Shown here one piece after another: positions 27,921 to 36,053 of a DNA stretch of 64,000 nucleotides. The DNA lies in contig JAYUCY010000133.1 in NCBI GenBank assembly GCA_043740085.1, forward strand, positions 19,187 to 83,186, read 5' to 3'. Under the pieces are notes generated by a model that ran no database searches, was not told the origin of the DNA, and was given only the letters and a program-made list of their open reading frames with translations. Each line of letters begins with the position of its first letter. Positions within the stretch are counted from its first letter, which is position 1. A program made the position numbers and the translations under genes. Origin of the DNA: UBA668 sp043740085. GTDB lineage: Bacteria; Actinomycetota; Acidimicrobiia; Acidimicrobiales; Ilumatobacteraceae.

Positions 27921-29525
27921 GTGTCGAAATCCGTGACCGACATGCAGCAAGAGCCCGCCGACCAGGCCGCGACCCGTTCGGCCAAAACTCAATCAGAGGG
28001 CCGCCGCGGTGGACGTGCACGATCCGAGCGCGGGCCGCGGCTCCCGTATCAAGCGCCGTTCCGGCAGCCCAGCATGCGGCTCAACCACACCGAAGTTCTG
28101 TCGGCCGACGAAGTGGAAGCAATCCACGAGGCAAGCCTCACCATTCTCGAACGAATCGGTATGAAGTTCATCGACGCCGAGTCGCGCAGCATCATGCGCG
28201 AGGCCGGGGCTGCGGTCGACGAGTCGACTCATCGTGTTCGCTTCTCACGTGAACTGGTCGAGACCTCGGTGGCGAAGGCGCCCAGCGAGTTCACGTTGCA
28301 CAGCTGGAACCCTGCGCACAACATGCGCATCGGTGGCCGCTGGATGACGTTTGGCACCGTCGGCAGCGCCCCCCACTACATCGACCGCAACGGCGTCCGC
28401 CGCACCGGCGACCGTGCCGGCTTTCAGGACCTGTTGAAGCTGGCACAGATGCTCAACATCGTGCACTACGTCGGCGGCTACCCGGTCGAGCCCGTCGATC
28501 TGCACCACAGCATCCGTCACTTGGAAGCCAGCTACGACATCCTCACGCTGACTGACAAGGGCCTGCACTGCTACAGCCTCGGCCGCCAGCGCAACCGCGA
28601 CGCGCTGGAAATGGTACGCATCGCCCGCGGCATCGACATGGCAACGCTCCATCGCGAGCCCTCGGTGATCACGGTCGTCAACACCAACTCCCCCCTCACC
28701 CTGGACACACCAATGGCGCAGGGGATGATGGAATTCGCTGCACACAATCAGCCCATCGTGGTCACGCCCTTCACGCTGGCCGGCGCGATGGCACCCATCA
28801 CGCTTGCCGGTGCCGTCGCACAGCAGAACGCGGAGGCGCTCGGCGGCATCACGTTCGTGCAGACCATCAACCCGGGCGCACCAGTGATGTACGGCGGCTT
28901 CACCTCCAACGTCGACATGCAATCGGGTGCCCCTGCGTTCGGAACCCCCGAGTACGTGCGCACCGCAATGATCGGCGGCCAGATGGCCCGCCGCTACGGG
29001 TTTCCCTATCGCAGCAGCAATGTTTGTGCCGCAAACGCGCTCGACATGCAGGCGGCCTACGAAAGCGTCTTTTCGCTGTGGGGCGCAATCATGGGCGGCG
29101 TCAACTTCCTGATGCACGGCGCAGGCTGGATGGAAGGCGGGCTGCATGCCAGCCTCGGCAAAATGGTGCTCGATGCCGACCTGCTGGCGATGGTGGCCGC
29201 AATACTCGAGCCGGTACCGGTCAACGCTGAAACGCTGGCGATCGACACGATCGAAGAGGTCGGCCCGGGTGGCCATTTCTTTGGCACGCAACACACTCAG
29301 GACCGGTTCCGGCACGCGTTCTACAAGCCATTGGTCTCGGACTGGCGCAACTATGAGTCGTGGCAGGAGGCGGGCAGTCCGACGGCCGACCAAAAGGTCG
29401 AGCAGCTGGTCACCCAATACTTGGATGCCTACGAGCCGCCTGCAATGGACCCCACCATCAAGTCCGAACTGCGAGCCTTCGTCGACCGTCGCGTCGCCGA
29501 AGGCGGCGTCGCCACCGATTTCTAG
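27921..29525 (+). CDS. trimethylamine methyltransferase (MttB) family protein, non-pyrrolysine
   Basis: This 534-residue TIM-barrel protein belongs to the MttB superfamily, which moves a methyl group from a quaternary or tertiary amine to a corrinoid protein. Family stretches are VLSADEVEAIHEASLTILER, GAMAPITLAGAVAQQNAE, INPGAPVMYGGFTSNVDMQS, and VGPGGHFFGTQHTQDRF. The frame is open with no internal amber codon, so it is of the non-pyrrolysine type (as in glycine betaine methyltransferase MtgB). A 70-residue basic, disordered N-terminus precedes the core. The GTG start at 27921 follows the paired palindromes. A GcvT-fused oxidoreductase follows 33 bases later. Confidence 0.9.
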   Translation: MSKSVTDMQQEPADQAATRSAKTQSEGRRGGRARSERGPRLPYQAPFRQPSMRLNHTEVLSADEVEAIHEASLTILERIGMKFIDAESRSIMREAGAAVDESTHRVRFSRELVETSVAKAPSEFTLHSWNPAHNMRIGGRWMTFGTVGSAPHYIDRNGVRRTGDRAGFQDLLKLAQMLNIVHYVGGYPVEPVDLHHSIRHLEASYDILTLTDKGLHCYSLGRQRNRDALEMVRIARGIDMATLHREPSVITVVNTNSPLTLDTPMAQGMMEFAAHNQPIVVTPFTLAGAMAPITLAGAVAQQNAEALGGITFVQTINPGAPVMYGGFTSNVDMQSGAPAFGTPEYVRTAMIGGQMARRYGFPYRSSNVCAANALDMQAAYESVFSLWGAIMGGVNFLMHGAGWMEGGLHASLGKMVLDADLLAMVAAILEPVPVNAETLAIDTIEEVGPGGHFFGTQHTQDRFRHAFYKPLVSDWRNYESWQEAGSPTADQKVEQLVTQYLDAYEPPAMDPTIKSELRAFVDRRVAEGGVATDF

Positions 29526-29558
29526 ATACGTCAACGACATGTCAACAAGGGGAATGCA

Positions 29559-32000
29559 ATGAAGTCATCCGCACAGGTGGTCGTCGTTGGCGGAGGTGTG
29601 GTCGGTGCCAGCGTGCTCTACCACCTCACCAAGGCTGGCTGGACCGATGTCGTGCTGCTGGAGCGCAAGCAGCTCACTGCTGGCAGCACCTGGCATGCCG
29701 CCGGCGGCATGCACACACTCAACGGCGACCCCAACGTGGCCCGCTTGCAGCAGTACACGGTCAACCTCTACAAGGAGATCGAGGCCGAGTCCGGCCAGAA
29801 CTGCGGCATCCACATGCCTGGCGGCATTCAGTTGGCCGACACACCCGAACGTCTGGACTGGCTGCGCATGGCGCAGGCTCGCGGCCGCTACCTGGGCATG
29901 CACATGGAGATCATCTCCATGAAGGAAGCCAAAGAACTGAACCCGCTGCTAGAGGAGAGGTTCTTCGTCGGCGCGTTGTACGACGAGGACGAAGGCAGCG
30001 TCGACCCGTACGGCGTCACGCACGCCTACGCAATCTGCGCGAAGAACCGTGGCGCCGAGGTCTACACCGACACCTGGGTCACCGACCTGCAGCAGCGCCA
30101 GGACGGCACATGGAATGTGATCACCGATCGCGACCACATCATCCACGCCGAGCACGTCGTCAACGCTGGCGGCCTGTGGGCTCGCGAAGTCGGTCGCATG
30201 GCTGGCCTCGAGCTTCCCGTGCTCGCAATGGAGCACCATTACCTGATGACCGAGCCGATGCCGGAAGTCATCGAGTACAACGCAACGCATGGTCGCGAGC
30301 TGCCGCACATGATCGACTTTGCCGGCGAAATCTACGCCCGCCAGGAAGGCCAGAGCATCCTGCTGGGCACCTACGAGCAGGACAACCGCCCGTGGGCACC
30401 GAAGGAGACGCCGTGGGACTTCGTGTTCCAGCTGCTCCCCCACGACCTCGACCGCATCGCACCCGAGTTGGAAAGGGCGTTCGAGCACTTCCCGCTCGTC
30501 GGCAAGGCGGGGATCAAGAAGTTCGTCAACGGACCGTTCACGTTCAGCCCCGACGGCAACCCGCTGATCGGCCCGATCAAGGGTATGCGCGGCATGTGGA
30601 TGGCCAACGCAGTCATGGCCGGCCTCTCGCAGGGCGGAGGCGTGGGGCTCTCACTGGCCAACTGGATGGTGCATGGCGACCCTGGCGCCGACATCTGGGG
30701 AATGGACGTGGCCCGTTACGGCGATTACGCCACGCTGGCATACACCAACGCGAAGGTGCGCGAGAACTACTCCCGCCGCTTCCGCATCACGTTCCCCAAC
30801 GAAGAGCTCACCGCTGCCCGCCCGCTGCACACAACACCCATCTACGACCGCCTCATCGACCACAACGCGGTGTGGGGTGCAGGCTTCGGCCTTGAGCACC
30901 CGTTGTGGTTTCAGAAGCCTGGCGAGGAGCCGAAGGAAGACGTCACGTTCTACCGCTCGAACGCGTTCGAGGTCGTGGCTGAAGAGTCACGGGCCGTGCG
31001 CGAACGGGTCGGTCTCAGCGAAGCGTCCAACTTCGCCAAGTACAAGGTCAGCGGCCCCGGTTCTGCAGAATGGCTACAGGGACTGTTCACCAACTCGCTG
31101 CCCAAGATCGGCCGCACCAATCTGACCGCCATGCTGAACCCGCAGGGACGTATCGAGGGCGAGTTCTCGGTCTCGCGGATCGGCGATGACGAGTTCTTCC
31201 TCTTCGGCTCGCAGGCTGCCGAAGTGCACCACCCGCGGTGGTTCCTCGCTCACCTGCCGGACAACACACAGATCCGCTTCGAAGTGCTCGCACTGTCGAT
31301 GGTCGGCCTCACCGTGGCCGGCCCGCGGTCGCGCGACGTGCTGCAGAAGCTGACCGACACCTCGCTGGCGTCGAAAGACTTCCCGTTCATGGCCTTCCGT
31401 AAGGTCGACATCGGCATGGCGCCGGTGTGGCTGTCACGGATGACGTACTCGGGCGATCTCGGTTACGAGATTTGGGTGCAGCCGGAATACCAGCGTTACC
31501 TGTTCGACCTCATCTGGGAGGCCGGCCAAGAGTTCGACATGCGGCTGTTCGGCTTCCGCTCGCTGATCACGATGCGGCTGGAGAAGAACTTCGGCACCTG
31601 GTACCGCGAGTACCGACCGATCTATACACCGCTCGAAGCAGGAATGGATCGCGTGCTGAAGTTCGATCACGACTTCATCGGTCGCGAGGCCGTCGAGGCC
31701 GAACTCGCCTCCGGAGGCCCGAAGCGAAAGCTGGTGATGTTCAAGGTCGAAGTCGACCCCGATGCCCCAGCCGACGTCATTGGCGACGAGCCTGTGTGGC
31801 ACGGCGACGGCGTCGTTGGCTGGGTCACCAGCGGCGGCTACGCCCACTACAGCGGTGTCTCGCTCGCCCTCGGCTACATCCCGGCCGAACTGGCCACCGA
31901 CGGCACCGGCTTCGAAATCGAGATCATCGGCCGCCGTCGCCCTGCAAGCTTGCAACACGAACCGGTACTGGACCCGCAGGGCCTCCGCATGCGCGCGTAG
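29559..32000 (+). CDS. FAD-dependent oxidoreductase with GcvT-type folate domain (dimethylglycine/sarcosine dehydrogenase-like)
   Basis: This 813-residue enzyme couples amine oxidation to tetrahydrofolate. The N-terminal DAO fold starts with VVVVGGGVVGASVLYHL and has GSTWHAAG, in which His46 aligns with the histidine that binds FAD covalently in dimethylglycine dehydrogenase. The C-terminal 400 residues form FAO_M, GcvT and GcvT_C segments (KFGTW-type block, MRLEKNFGTWYREY, LEAGMDRVLKFDHDFIGREA). The expected reaction removes an N-methyl group to give methylene-THF. The amine is unknown. It follows the MttB-type gene, so the two probably act in sequence on the same methylated compound. Confidence 0.92.
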   Translation: MKSSAQVVVVGGGVVGASVLYHLTKAGWTDVVLLERKQLTAGSTWHAAGGMHTLNGDPNVARLQQYTVNLYKEIEAESGQNCGIHMPGGIQLADTPERLDWLRMAQARGRYLGMHMEIISMKEAKELNPLLEERFFVGALYDEDEGSVDPYGVTHAYAICAKNRGAEVYTDTWVTDLQQRQDGTWNVITDRDHIIHAEHVVNAGGLWAREVGRMAGLELPVLAMEHHYLMTEPMPEVIEYNATHGRELPHMIDFAGEIYARQEGQSILLGTYEQDNRPWAPKETPWDFVFQLLPHDLDRIAPELERAFEHFPLVGKAGIKKFVNGPFTFSPDGNPLIGPIKGMRGMWMANAVMAGLSQGGGVGLSLANWMVHGDPGADIWGMDVARYGDYATLAYTNAKVRENYSRRFRITFPNEELTAARPLHTTPIYDRLIDHNAVWGAGFGLEHPLWFQKPGEEPKEDVTFYRSNAFEVVAEESRAVRERVGLSEASNFAKYKVSGPGSAEWLQGLFTNSLPKIGRTNLTAMLNPQGRIEGEFSVSRIGDDEFFLFGSQAAEVHHPRWFLAHLPDNTQIRFEVLALSMVGLTVAGPRSRDVLQKLTDTSLASKDFPFMAFRKVDIGMAPVWLSRMTYSGDLGYEIWVQPEYQRYLFDLIWEAGQEFDMRLFGFRSLITMRLEKNFGTWYREYRPIYTPLEAGMDRVLKFDHDFIGREAVEAELASGGPKRKLVMFKVEVDPDAPADVIGDEPVWHGDGVVGWVTSGGYAHYSGVSLALGYIPAELATDGTGFEIEIIGRRRPASLQHEPVLDPQGLRMRA

Positions 32001-32061
32001 TCGCATCATGATGCGGTGACGCGGTCAGCAGCGATGAGATCCGCGACCTTCTGGACGATGA

Positions 32062-32199
32062 GTGACCTACCTTCTCGATGCCAACGTATTGATCGCGCTG
32101 CTCGACCCCGATCATGTCCACCACGAGGCGGCCGCGAACCGAGTTGGCGGTACAGAATTCACGGTGCACTTGTACAAGGAATTAGGCGTGAGTTGTTGA
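32062..32199 (+). pseudogene. truncated VapC-type PIN toxin with antitoxin tail
   Basis: A 45-codon frame from GTG at 32062 begins MTYLLDANVLIALLDPDH, the unmistakable N-terminus of a VapC PIN-domain ribonuclease with its first acidic residue (Asp6). Homology ends after about 26 residues, and the frame stops at 32199, so the remaining catalytic acids are missing. Just upstream, a frame ending in SSDEIRDLLDDE stops at 32065 and overlaps the GTG, as antitoxin-toxin pairs do. That tail cannot be traced further back than 32012. This is the wreck of a vapBC locus. Confidence 0.7.
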
Positions 32200-32272
32200 C
32201 CTGCTAGCCGCGCCGCACTATGTTTCCGCAGCACGGCCGATCAGGGTCGCTTTTTCAAGGGGGAATGCATCC

Positions 32273-34006
32273 ATGGACCACATGGACAACGAAGCCACTC
32301 AGGGTCTCCAGTTGCGAGGCCAGTTCACGCGTCGCCAGCTCGTCGGTGCCGGTCTCGCCATTCCCGCCATTGGCGTGGTCATGGCCGCATGCAGCGACGA
32401 CAAGGCCGACACCAAGACCACCGAAGCCGCTGTTGGCGGCGAGACGACGGTTGCTGCCGACACGACCGTTGCTACCGAGTCGACCGTCGGCGAGACACCC
32501 GCTGGTGGCACCATCCGCGTCGCCACCACCAAGCCGGCCAGCCCGCTCGACCCGATCGCCATGGTCGACCTCGGCACCTACAACGTGATCTCACAGACCT
32601 TGGAGTACCTCACCGGCCCCGAAGGCGCTGGCATTGGCGCCATGCTGGCCACCGAGTGGACGGCCAACGCCGACTCCACCGAGTGGACCTTCAAGCTCCG
32701 CGAAGGCGTCAAGTGGCACGACGGCAGCGACTTCACGTCGGCCGACGTGGTCGCCACCATGGGTCGCATCGCATCAGCGGGCGACGCACTGGGCGGCTCG
32801 CTGCCCACCGAGGACGACCCCGACGCTCCGGCCCCCGAAGGCGATGCCGGCCCCACTCAGCGGCTCGTCGACGGCGCGGTCACCGCGCCCGACGCCCTCA
32901 CAGTCGTCTTCACGCTCGACGCGCCCAACGCCAGCCTCCCGTACCTGGTGTCAATCTTCAACCCGCAGGGCGCCATCACTCCGGCGAGCTTTGTGTCTGG
33001 CTCCACGCTCGACGCAACACCCGTGGGAACCGGGCCGTGGATCCTGGACACCTACGACCCCAACACCGGCATCAAGTGGAAGCGCAACGATGCATGGTGG
33101 GGCGGCGCCATCCCGCTCGCGTCGGTTGACATGCAGTTCTTCTCCGACCTGGCCGCGCAGGTCACGGCAATGTCTGGTGGTTCAGTCGACGCCATTCAGC
33201 AGTTCTCAGTGGTCGGAGGCGACGCCCTGCTCAGCGACGACTCGTTCAACGTTGTCGAAGTCGAAGCAGCAACTCATCGCGAGATCTGGTTCGGCTGCGA
33301 TGAAGGTCAGTTCATCGACAAGCGCGTCCGCCAGGCGTTTGCCCTCGGCATCGACCGCGAAGAACTGATCAACACACTGTTCGACGGGAAGGCCAGCGTT
33401 GCGAACGACCACGTCATCTTCGACCTGTACACCTTCTTCAATCCCGACGCAGTCGACCAGCGCGTTCGCGACACCGCTGCTGCCAAGGCGCTGCTTGCAG
33501 ACGCGGGCTTCCCTGATGGCATCAAGGCCACCCTCAACGCCGTGGACCTGCAGGAGATCCCGCAGCTTGCAGAGCTGCTGCAGTTGCAGCTCGCCGACGC
33601 CGGCTTCGACCTGACTCTCAATGTTGAGTCGGACTCCACGTTCTACGGCACGCAGTGGTGCGTGACGTACCCGTGCGCAGGTTCCGCCGAACTGGGCATC
33701 GTCGACTACGGACACCGCCCCACTCCGGACATTTACCTGTTGAAGGCGTTCCGCAGCGGTGGCGACTGGAACAGCTCGCAGTACGCCAGCGACGTCCTCG
33801 ACGCAGCGATTCTGGAGTACCAGTCCAGCGGCGAGAACGACGCTCGCATGACTGCGTGCGGCAAAATCCAGTCCACCATGTGGGAAGACGTGCCGGCAGC
33901 AATTGCCTATCGGTACAACGGCCTGGCCGGCTTCTCCAAGACGTTCACTGGCGTCGAGTTCACGGCCCTTGGCCACATGTTGCTCCAGAAGGCCGCACAG
34001 GTCTGA
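32273..34006 (+). CDS. ABC transporter substrate-binding lipoprotein, oligopeptide/nickel (SBP_bac_5) family
   Basis: This 577-residue extracellular binding protein has a twin-arginine-like start (TRRQLVGAGLAIPAIGVVMA) and a lipobox cysteine (MAACSDD). A Thr/Ala-rich linker follows, then the family-5 binding fold (EWTFKLREGVKWHDGSDFT, DAPNASLPYLVSIFNPQGAI, GTGPWILDTYDPNTGIKWKR). A strong AAGGGGGAA ribosome-binding site lies upstream. First gene of a four-gene importer operon. The neighbouring demethylases suggest a betaine-like or methylated substrate rather than peptides. Confidence 0.93.
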   Translation: MDHMDNEATQGLQLRGQFTRRQLVGAGLAIPAIGVVMAACSDDKADTKTTEAAVGGETTVAADTTVATESTVGETPAGGTIRVATTKPASPLDPIAMVDLGTYNVISQTLEYLTGPEGAGIGAMLATEWTANADSTEWTFKLREGVKWHDGSDFTSADVVATMGRIASAGDALGGSLPTEDDPDAPAPEGDAGPTQRLVDGAVTAPDALTVVFTLDAPNASLPYLVSIFNPQGAITPASFVSGSTLDATPVGTGPWILDTYDPNTGIKWKRNDAWWGGAIPLASVDMQFFSDLAAQVTAMSGGSVDAIQQFSVVGGDALLSDDSFNVVEVEAATHREIWFGCDEGQFIDKRVRQAFALGIDREELINTLFDGKASVANDHVIFDLYTFFNPDAVDQRVRDTAAAKALLADAGFPDGIKATLNAVDLQEIPQLAELLQLQLADAGFDLTLNVESDSTFYGTQWCVTYPCAGSAELGIVDYGHRPTPDIYLLKAFRSGGDWNSSQYASDVLDAAILEYQSSGENDARMTACGKIQSTMWEDVPAAIAYRYNGLAGFSKTFTGVEFTALGHMLLQKAAQV

Positions 34007-34017
34007 TCTGACCGTTC

Positions 34018-34053
34018 AAAGGGGGCTGGCTGCACCTGCGGCCAGCCCCCTTT
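34018..34053 (+). terminator. strong hairpin between binding-protein and permease genes (attenuator or mRNA stabiliser)
   Basis: A perfect 13-base-pair stem (AAAGGGGGCTGGC paired with GCCAGCCCCCTTT) with a 10-base loop begins 11 bases after the binding-protein stop. The following bases are not T-rich. Such elements commonly let the binding protein be made in excess over the membrane subunits, by partial termination or 3'-end protection. Confidence 0.8.
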
Positions 34054-34131
34054 CGACTATCTGTGGTTGACCCACCACAGATCCCAGCCACAGTTCCCAT
34101 CCACGACGCCAGGTACGGCGAAGGACGGCCA

Positions 34132-35094
34132 ATGTTTCGATACATCGTCAAACGTGTGTTGCTCTCACTCGTCACACTCTGGCTTTTGGCCACCATCGTC
34201 TTTTTGATGACCTGGTTCCTGCCGAGTGACTCGGCCCGCCTGATTCTTGGGGCACAGGCACCCGAGGCGTCGGTGCAGCAATTCCGTGCGGCCAACGGTC
34301 TCAACGATCCATTTCTCACGCAGTACTTCCGATTGATCAAGGGCCTGTTCACCTTCGACTTCGGGCACTCGTGGAAGTACCCGCAGTACGAGGTGTGGCA
34401 GTACCTCCGTACGCCGCTGGCGAAGACGGCGAAGATCGCGGTTCTTGCATTGCTCATCACAACACCGATCTCCATCGGCGGCGGTTTGATCGCGGCCAAG
34501 TTCCGCGATCGCAAGACCGACCGCACCATCGTGCTTTTTGGTCTTGCCGCCTCCTCCATTCCCGAGTTTGTCACCTGTGCCCTGCTGATGGTCGGCGTCG
34601 GCCTCAAGCTGGGCTGGCTCGAGCCGGTGTACAGCACCGAGGCGGAGAAACTGTCACTCTTCGGTCAACTTCGGTTTCTACTGATTCCGGCGATGGCGTT
34701 GGCGCTGGCATATTTCGGCTACATCGCTCGCATGATGCGTGCCGGCACCATCCAGGCACTCGACTCGGACTACGTCCGGACCGCTTCGATGAAGGGCCTC
34801 TCAGGCTTGCAGGTGATGCGCACTCACGTACTGCGCAACGCCATCGCCCCCACCATCACCGTCATGTCGGTGCAGGTTGGCTATCTCATCAGCGGCATTC
34901 TGGGCGTTGAGTTCATCTACAACTACCCGGGCTTCTCACGAGTGCTGCTGGACGCCGCAACCGATGGCGATCTACCGGTACTGCAGGTCGCGGTCATCAT
35001 CTCCGCGTTGATTTACATGGTCGCCACACTGTTTGCCGACCTCTTCATTGCGTGGCTCAACCCCCGCGCTCGTCTTGAATTGGGGTCGTCATGA
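34132..35094 (+). CDS. ABC transporter permease, DppB/OppB type
   Basis: This 320-residue inner-membrane subunit begins MFRYIVKRVLLSLVTLWLLA, the standard DppB N-terminal helix, so I chose 34132 over a start 69 bases upstream. The EAA-type cytoplasmic loop that contacts the ATPase is visible (YVRTASMKGLSGLQVMRTHV), as is the late segment YNYPGFSRVLLDAATDGD. It overlaps the next permease by 4 bases. It forms a heterodimer with the following gene. Confidence 0.93.
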   Translation: MFRYIVKRVLLSLVTLWLLATIVFLMTWFLPSDSARLILGAQAPEASVQQFRAANGLNDPFLTQYFRLIKGLFTFDFGHSWKYPQYEVWQYLRTPLAKTAKIAVLALLITTPISIGGGLIAAKFRDRKTDRTIVLFGLAASSIPEFVTCALLMVGVGLKLGWLEPVYSTEAEKLSLFGQLRFLLIPAMALALAYFGYIARMMRAGTIQALDSDYVRTASMKGLSGLQVMRTHVLRNAIAPTITVMSVQVGYLISGILGVEFIYNYPGFSRVLLDAATDGDLPVLQVAVIISALIYMVATLFADLFIAWLNPRARLELGSS

Positions 35095-36053
35095 CCGACA
35101 CGGTGACCCCCGCGACTCAGCCGACGCCTGACCGACCAGCGACCTCAAACGTGCTGGAGGCCTCGATGGCCGAACGCAAGACAGCGCGCCGCGAACGCTG
35201 GCGTTTGCTGCGCCGCCGACCCGGCTTCATCATTGGCGTGTTCATTGCCGGCTTCTGGACAACCTGCGCAATCCTTGGCGACCGAATCACCCCGTACGAC
35301 CCGTTCAAGGATCGCGATGGTCTCAGCTGTGGGCGGGCACCATGCCCACCGAGCAACGCTCACTGGTTCGGCACCGACAAGATCGGCCGCGACATCCTTT
35401 CGCGGGTGATGATGGGCGCCCGCGACCTGCTGATGGTGGCACCGGTCGCCGCCGTCTTGTCGATCATCTTCGGCACGATCCTTGGGATGCTGATGGGCTA
35501 CTACCGCGGCGTTGTCGACAATGTGTTGAGCCGCATTGTGGAGGCATTTCTGGCGCTGCCGGTGGTGATGGTCGGTCTCTTCATCCTCACGCTCAGCAAG
35601 GACAGCGCCATACTGGACGCCATCAGCTTTGGGTCGCGCAACGTGATCATCATCTACGTGGTCGCGCTGCTGTTCACGCCAATCGTTGCTCGCACCGTTC
35701 GCTCCACGGTGATGGGCGAGCGAGATCTTGACTACGTGGTGTCAGCGAAACTCCGTGGCGAGTCCAGCGCGTTCATCATGACCCGTGAGATTCTGCCCAA
35801 CATCACGGCTCCGATCATCGTCGAACTCACTGTTCGCATCGGCTATTCCATCTTCACGGTCGCCACACTCAGCCTGCTCGGAGTCGGCCTGCAACGCCCG
35901 TCCCCGGACTGGGGCCTCGCCATCGCCGAGGGCCGCGACCTCTTGCCGGCGGACCAGTGGTGGCCGGTTACGTTCCCCGCACTCGCTATTGCCACGCTGG
36001 TCGTGGCCGTGAACCTCATAGCCGACTCGATCCAGGCGGTGTACGAACGATGA
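35091..36053 (+). CDS. ABC transporter permease, DppC/OppC type
   Basis: This 320-residue permease has the N-terminal OppC_N segment (LLRRRPGFIIGVFIAGFW), the periplasmic block HWFGTDKIGRDILSRVMMGAR that is near-universal in DppC, and the EAA loop (YVVSAKLRGESSAFIMTREI). It carries 5-6 transmembrane helices. Its start overlaps the previous gene (ATGA) and its stop overlaps the ATPase start (ATGA), so the importer genes are translationally coupled. Confidence 0.93.
   Translation: MTDTVTPATQPTPDRPATSNVLEASMAERKTARRERWRLLRRRPGFIIGVFIAGFWTTCAILGDRITPYDPFKDRDGLSCGRAPCPPSNAHWFGTDKIGRDILSRVMMGARDLLMVAPVAAVLSIIFGTILGMLMGYYRGVVDNVLSRIVEAFLALPVVMVGLFILTLSKDSAILDAISFGSRNVIIIYVVALLFTPIVARTVRSTVMGERDLDYVVSAKLRGESSAFIMTREILPNITAPIIVELTVRIGYSIFTVATLSLLGVGLQRPSPDWGLAIAEGRDLLPADQWWPVTFPALAIATLVVAVNLIADSIQAVYER

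Noticed and set aside
27921..29525. Pyrrolysine-type MttB
   Set aside because: The frame (and that at 38091-39641) is open with no internal amber codon, and no pyl genes are visible.
27895..32183. 12-base match GTACAAGGAATT at 27895 and 32172, possible shared operator
   Set aside because: A 12-mer match is expected many times by chance in 64 kb, and the distances to the start codons differ (15 versus 90 bases).
32223..32238. TTTCCGCAGCACGGCC before the importer operon as another IclR-type site
   Set aside because: Only about 11 of 16 positions match and there is no partner site 18 bases away.
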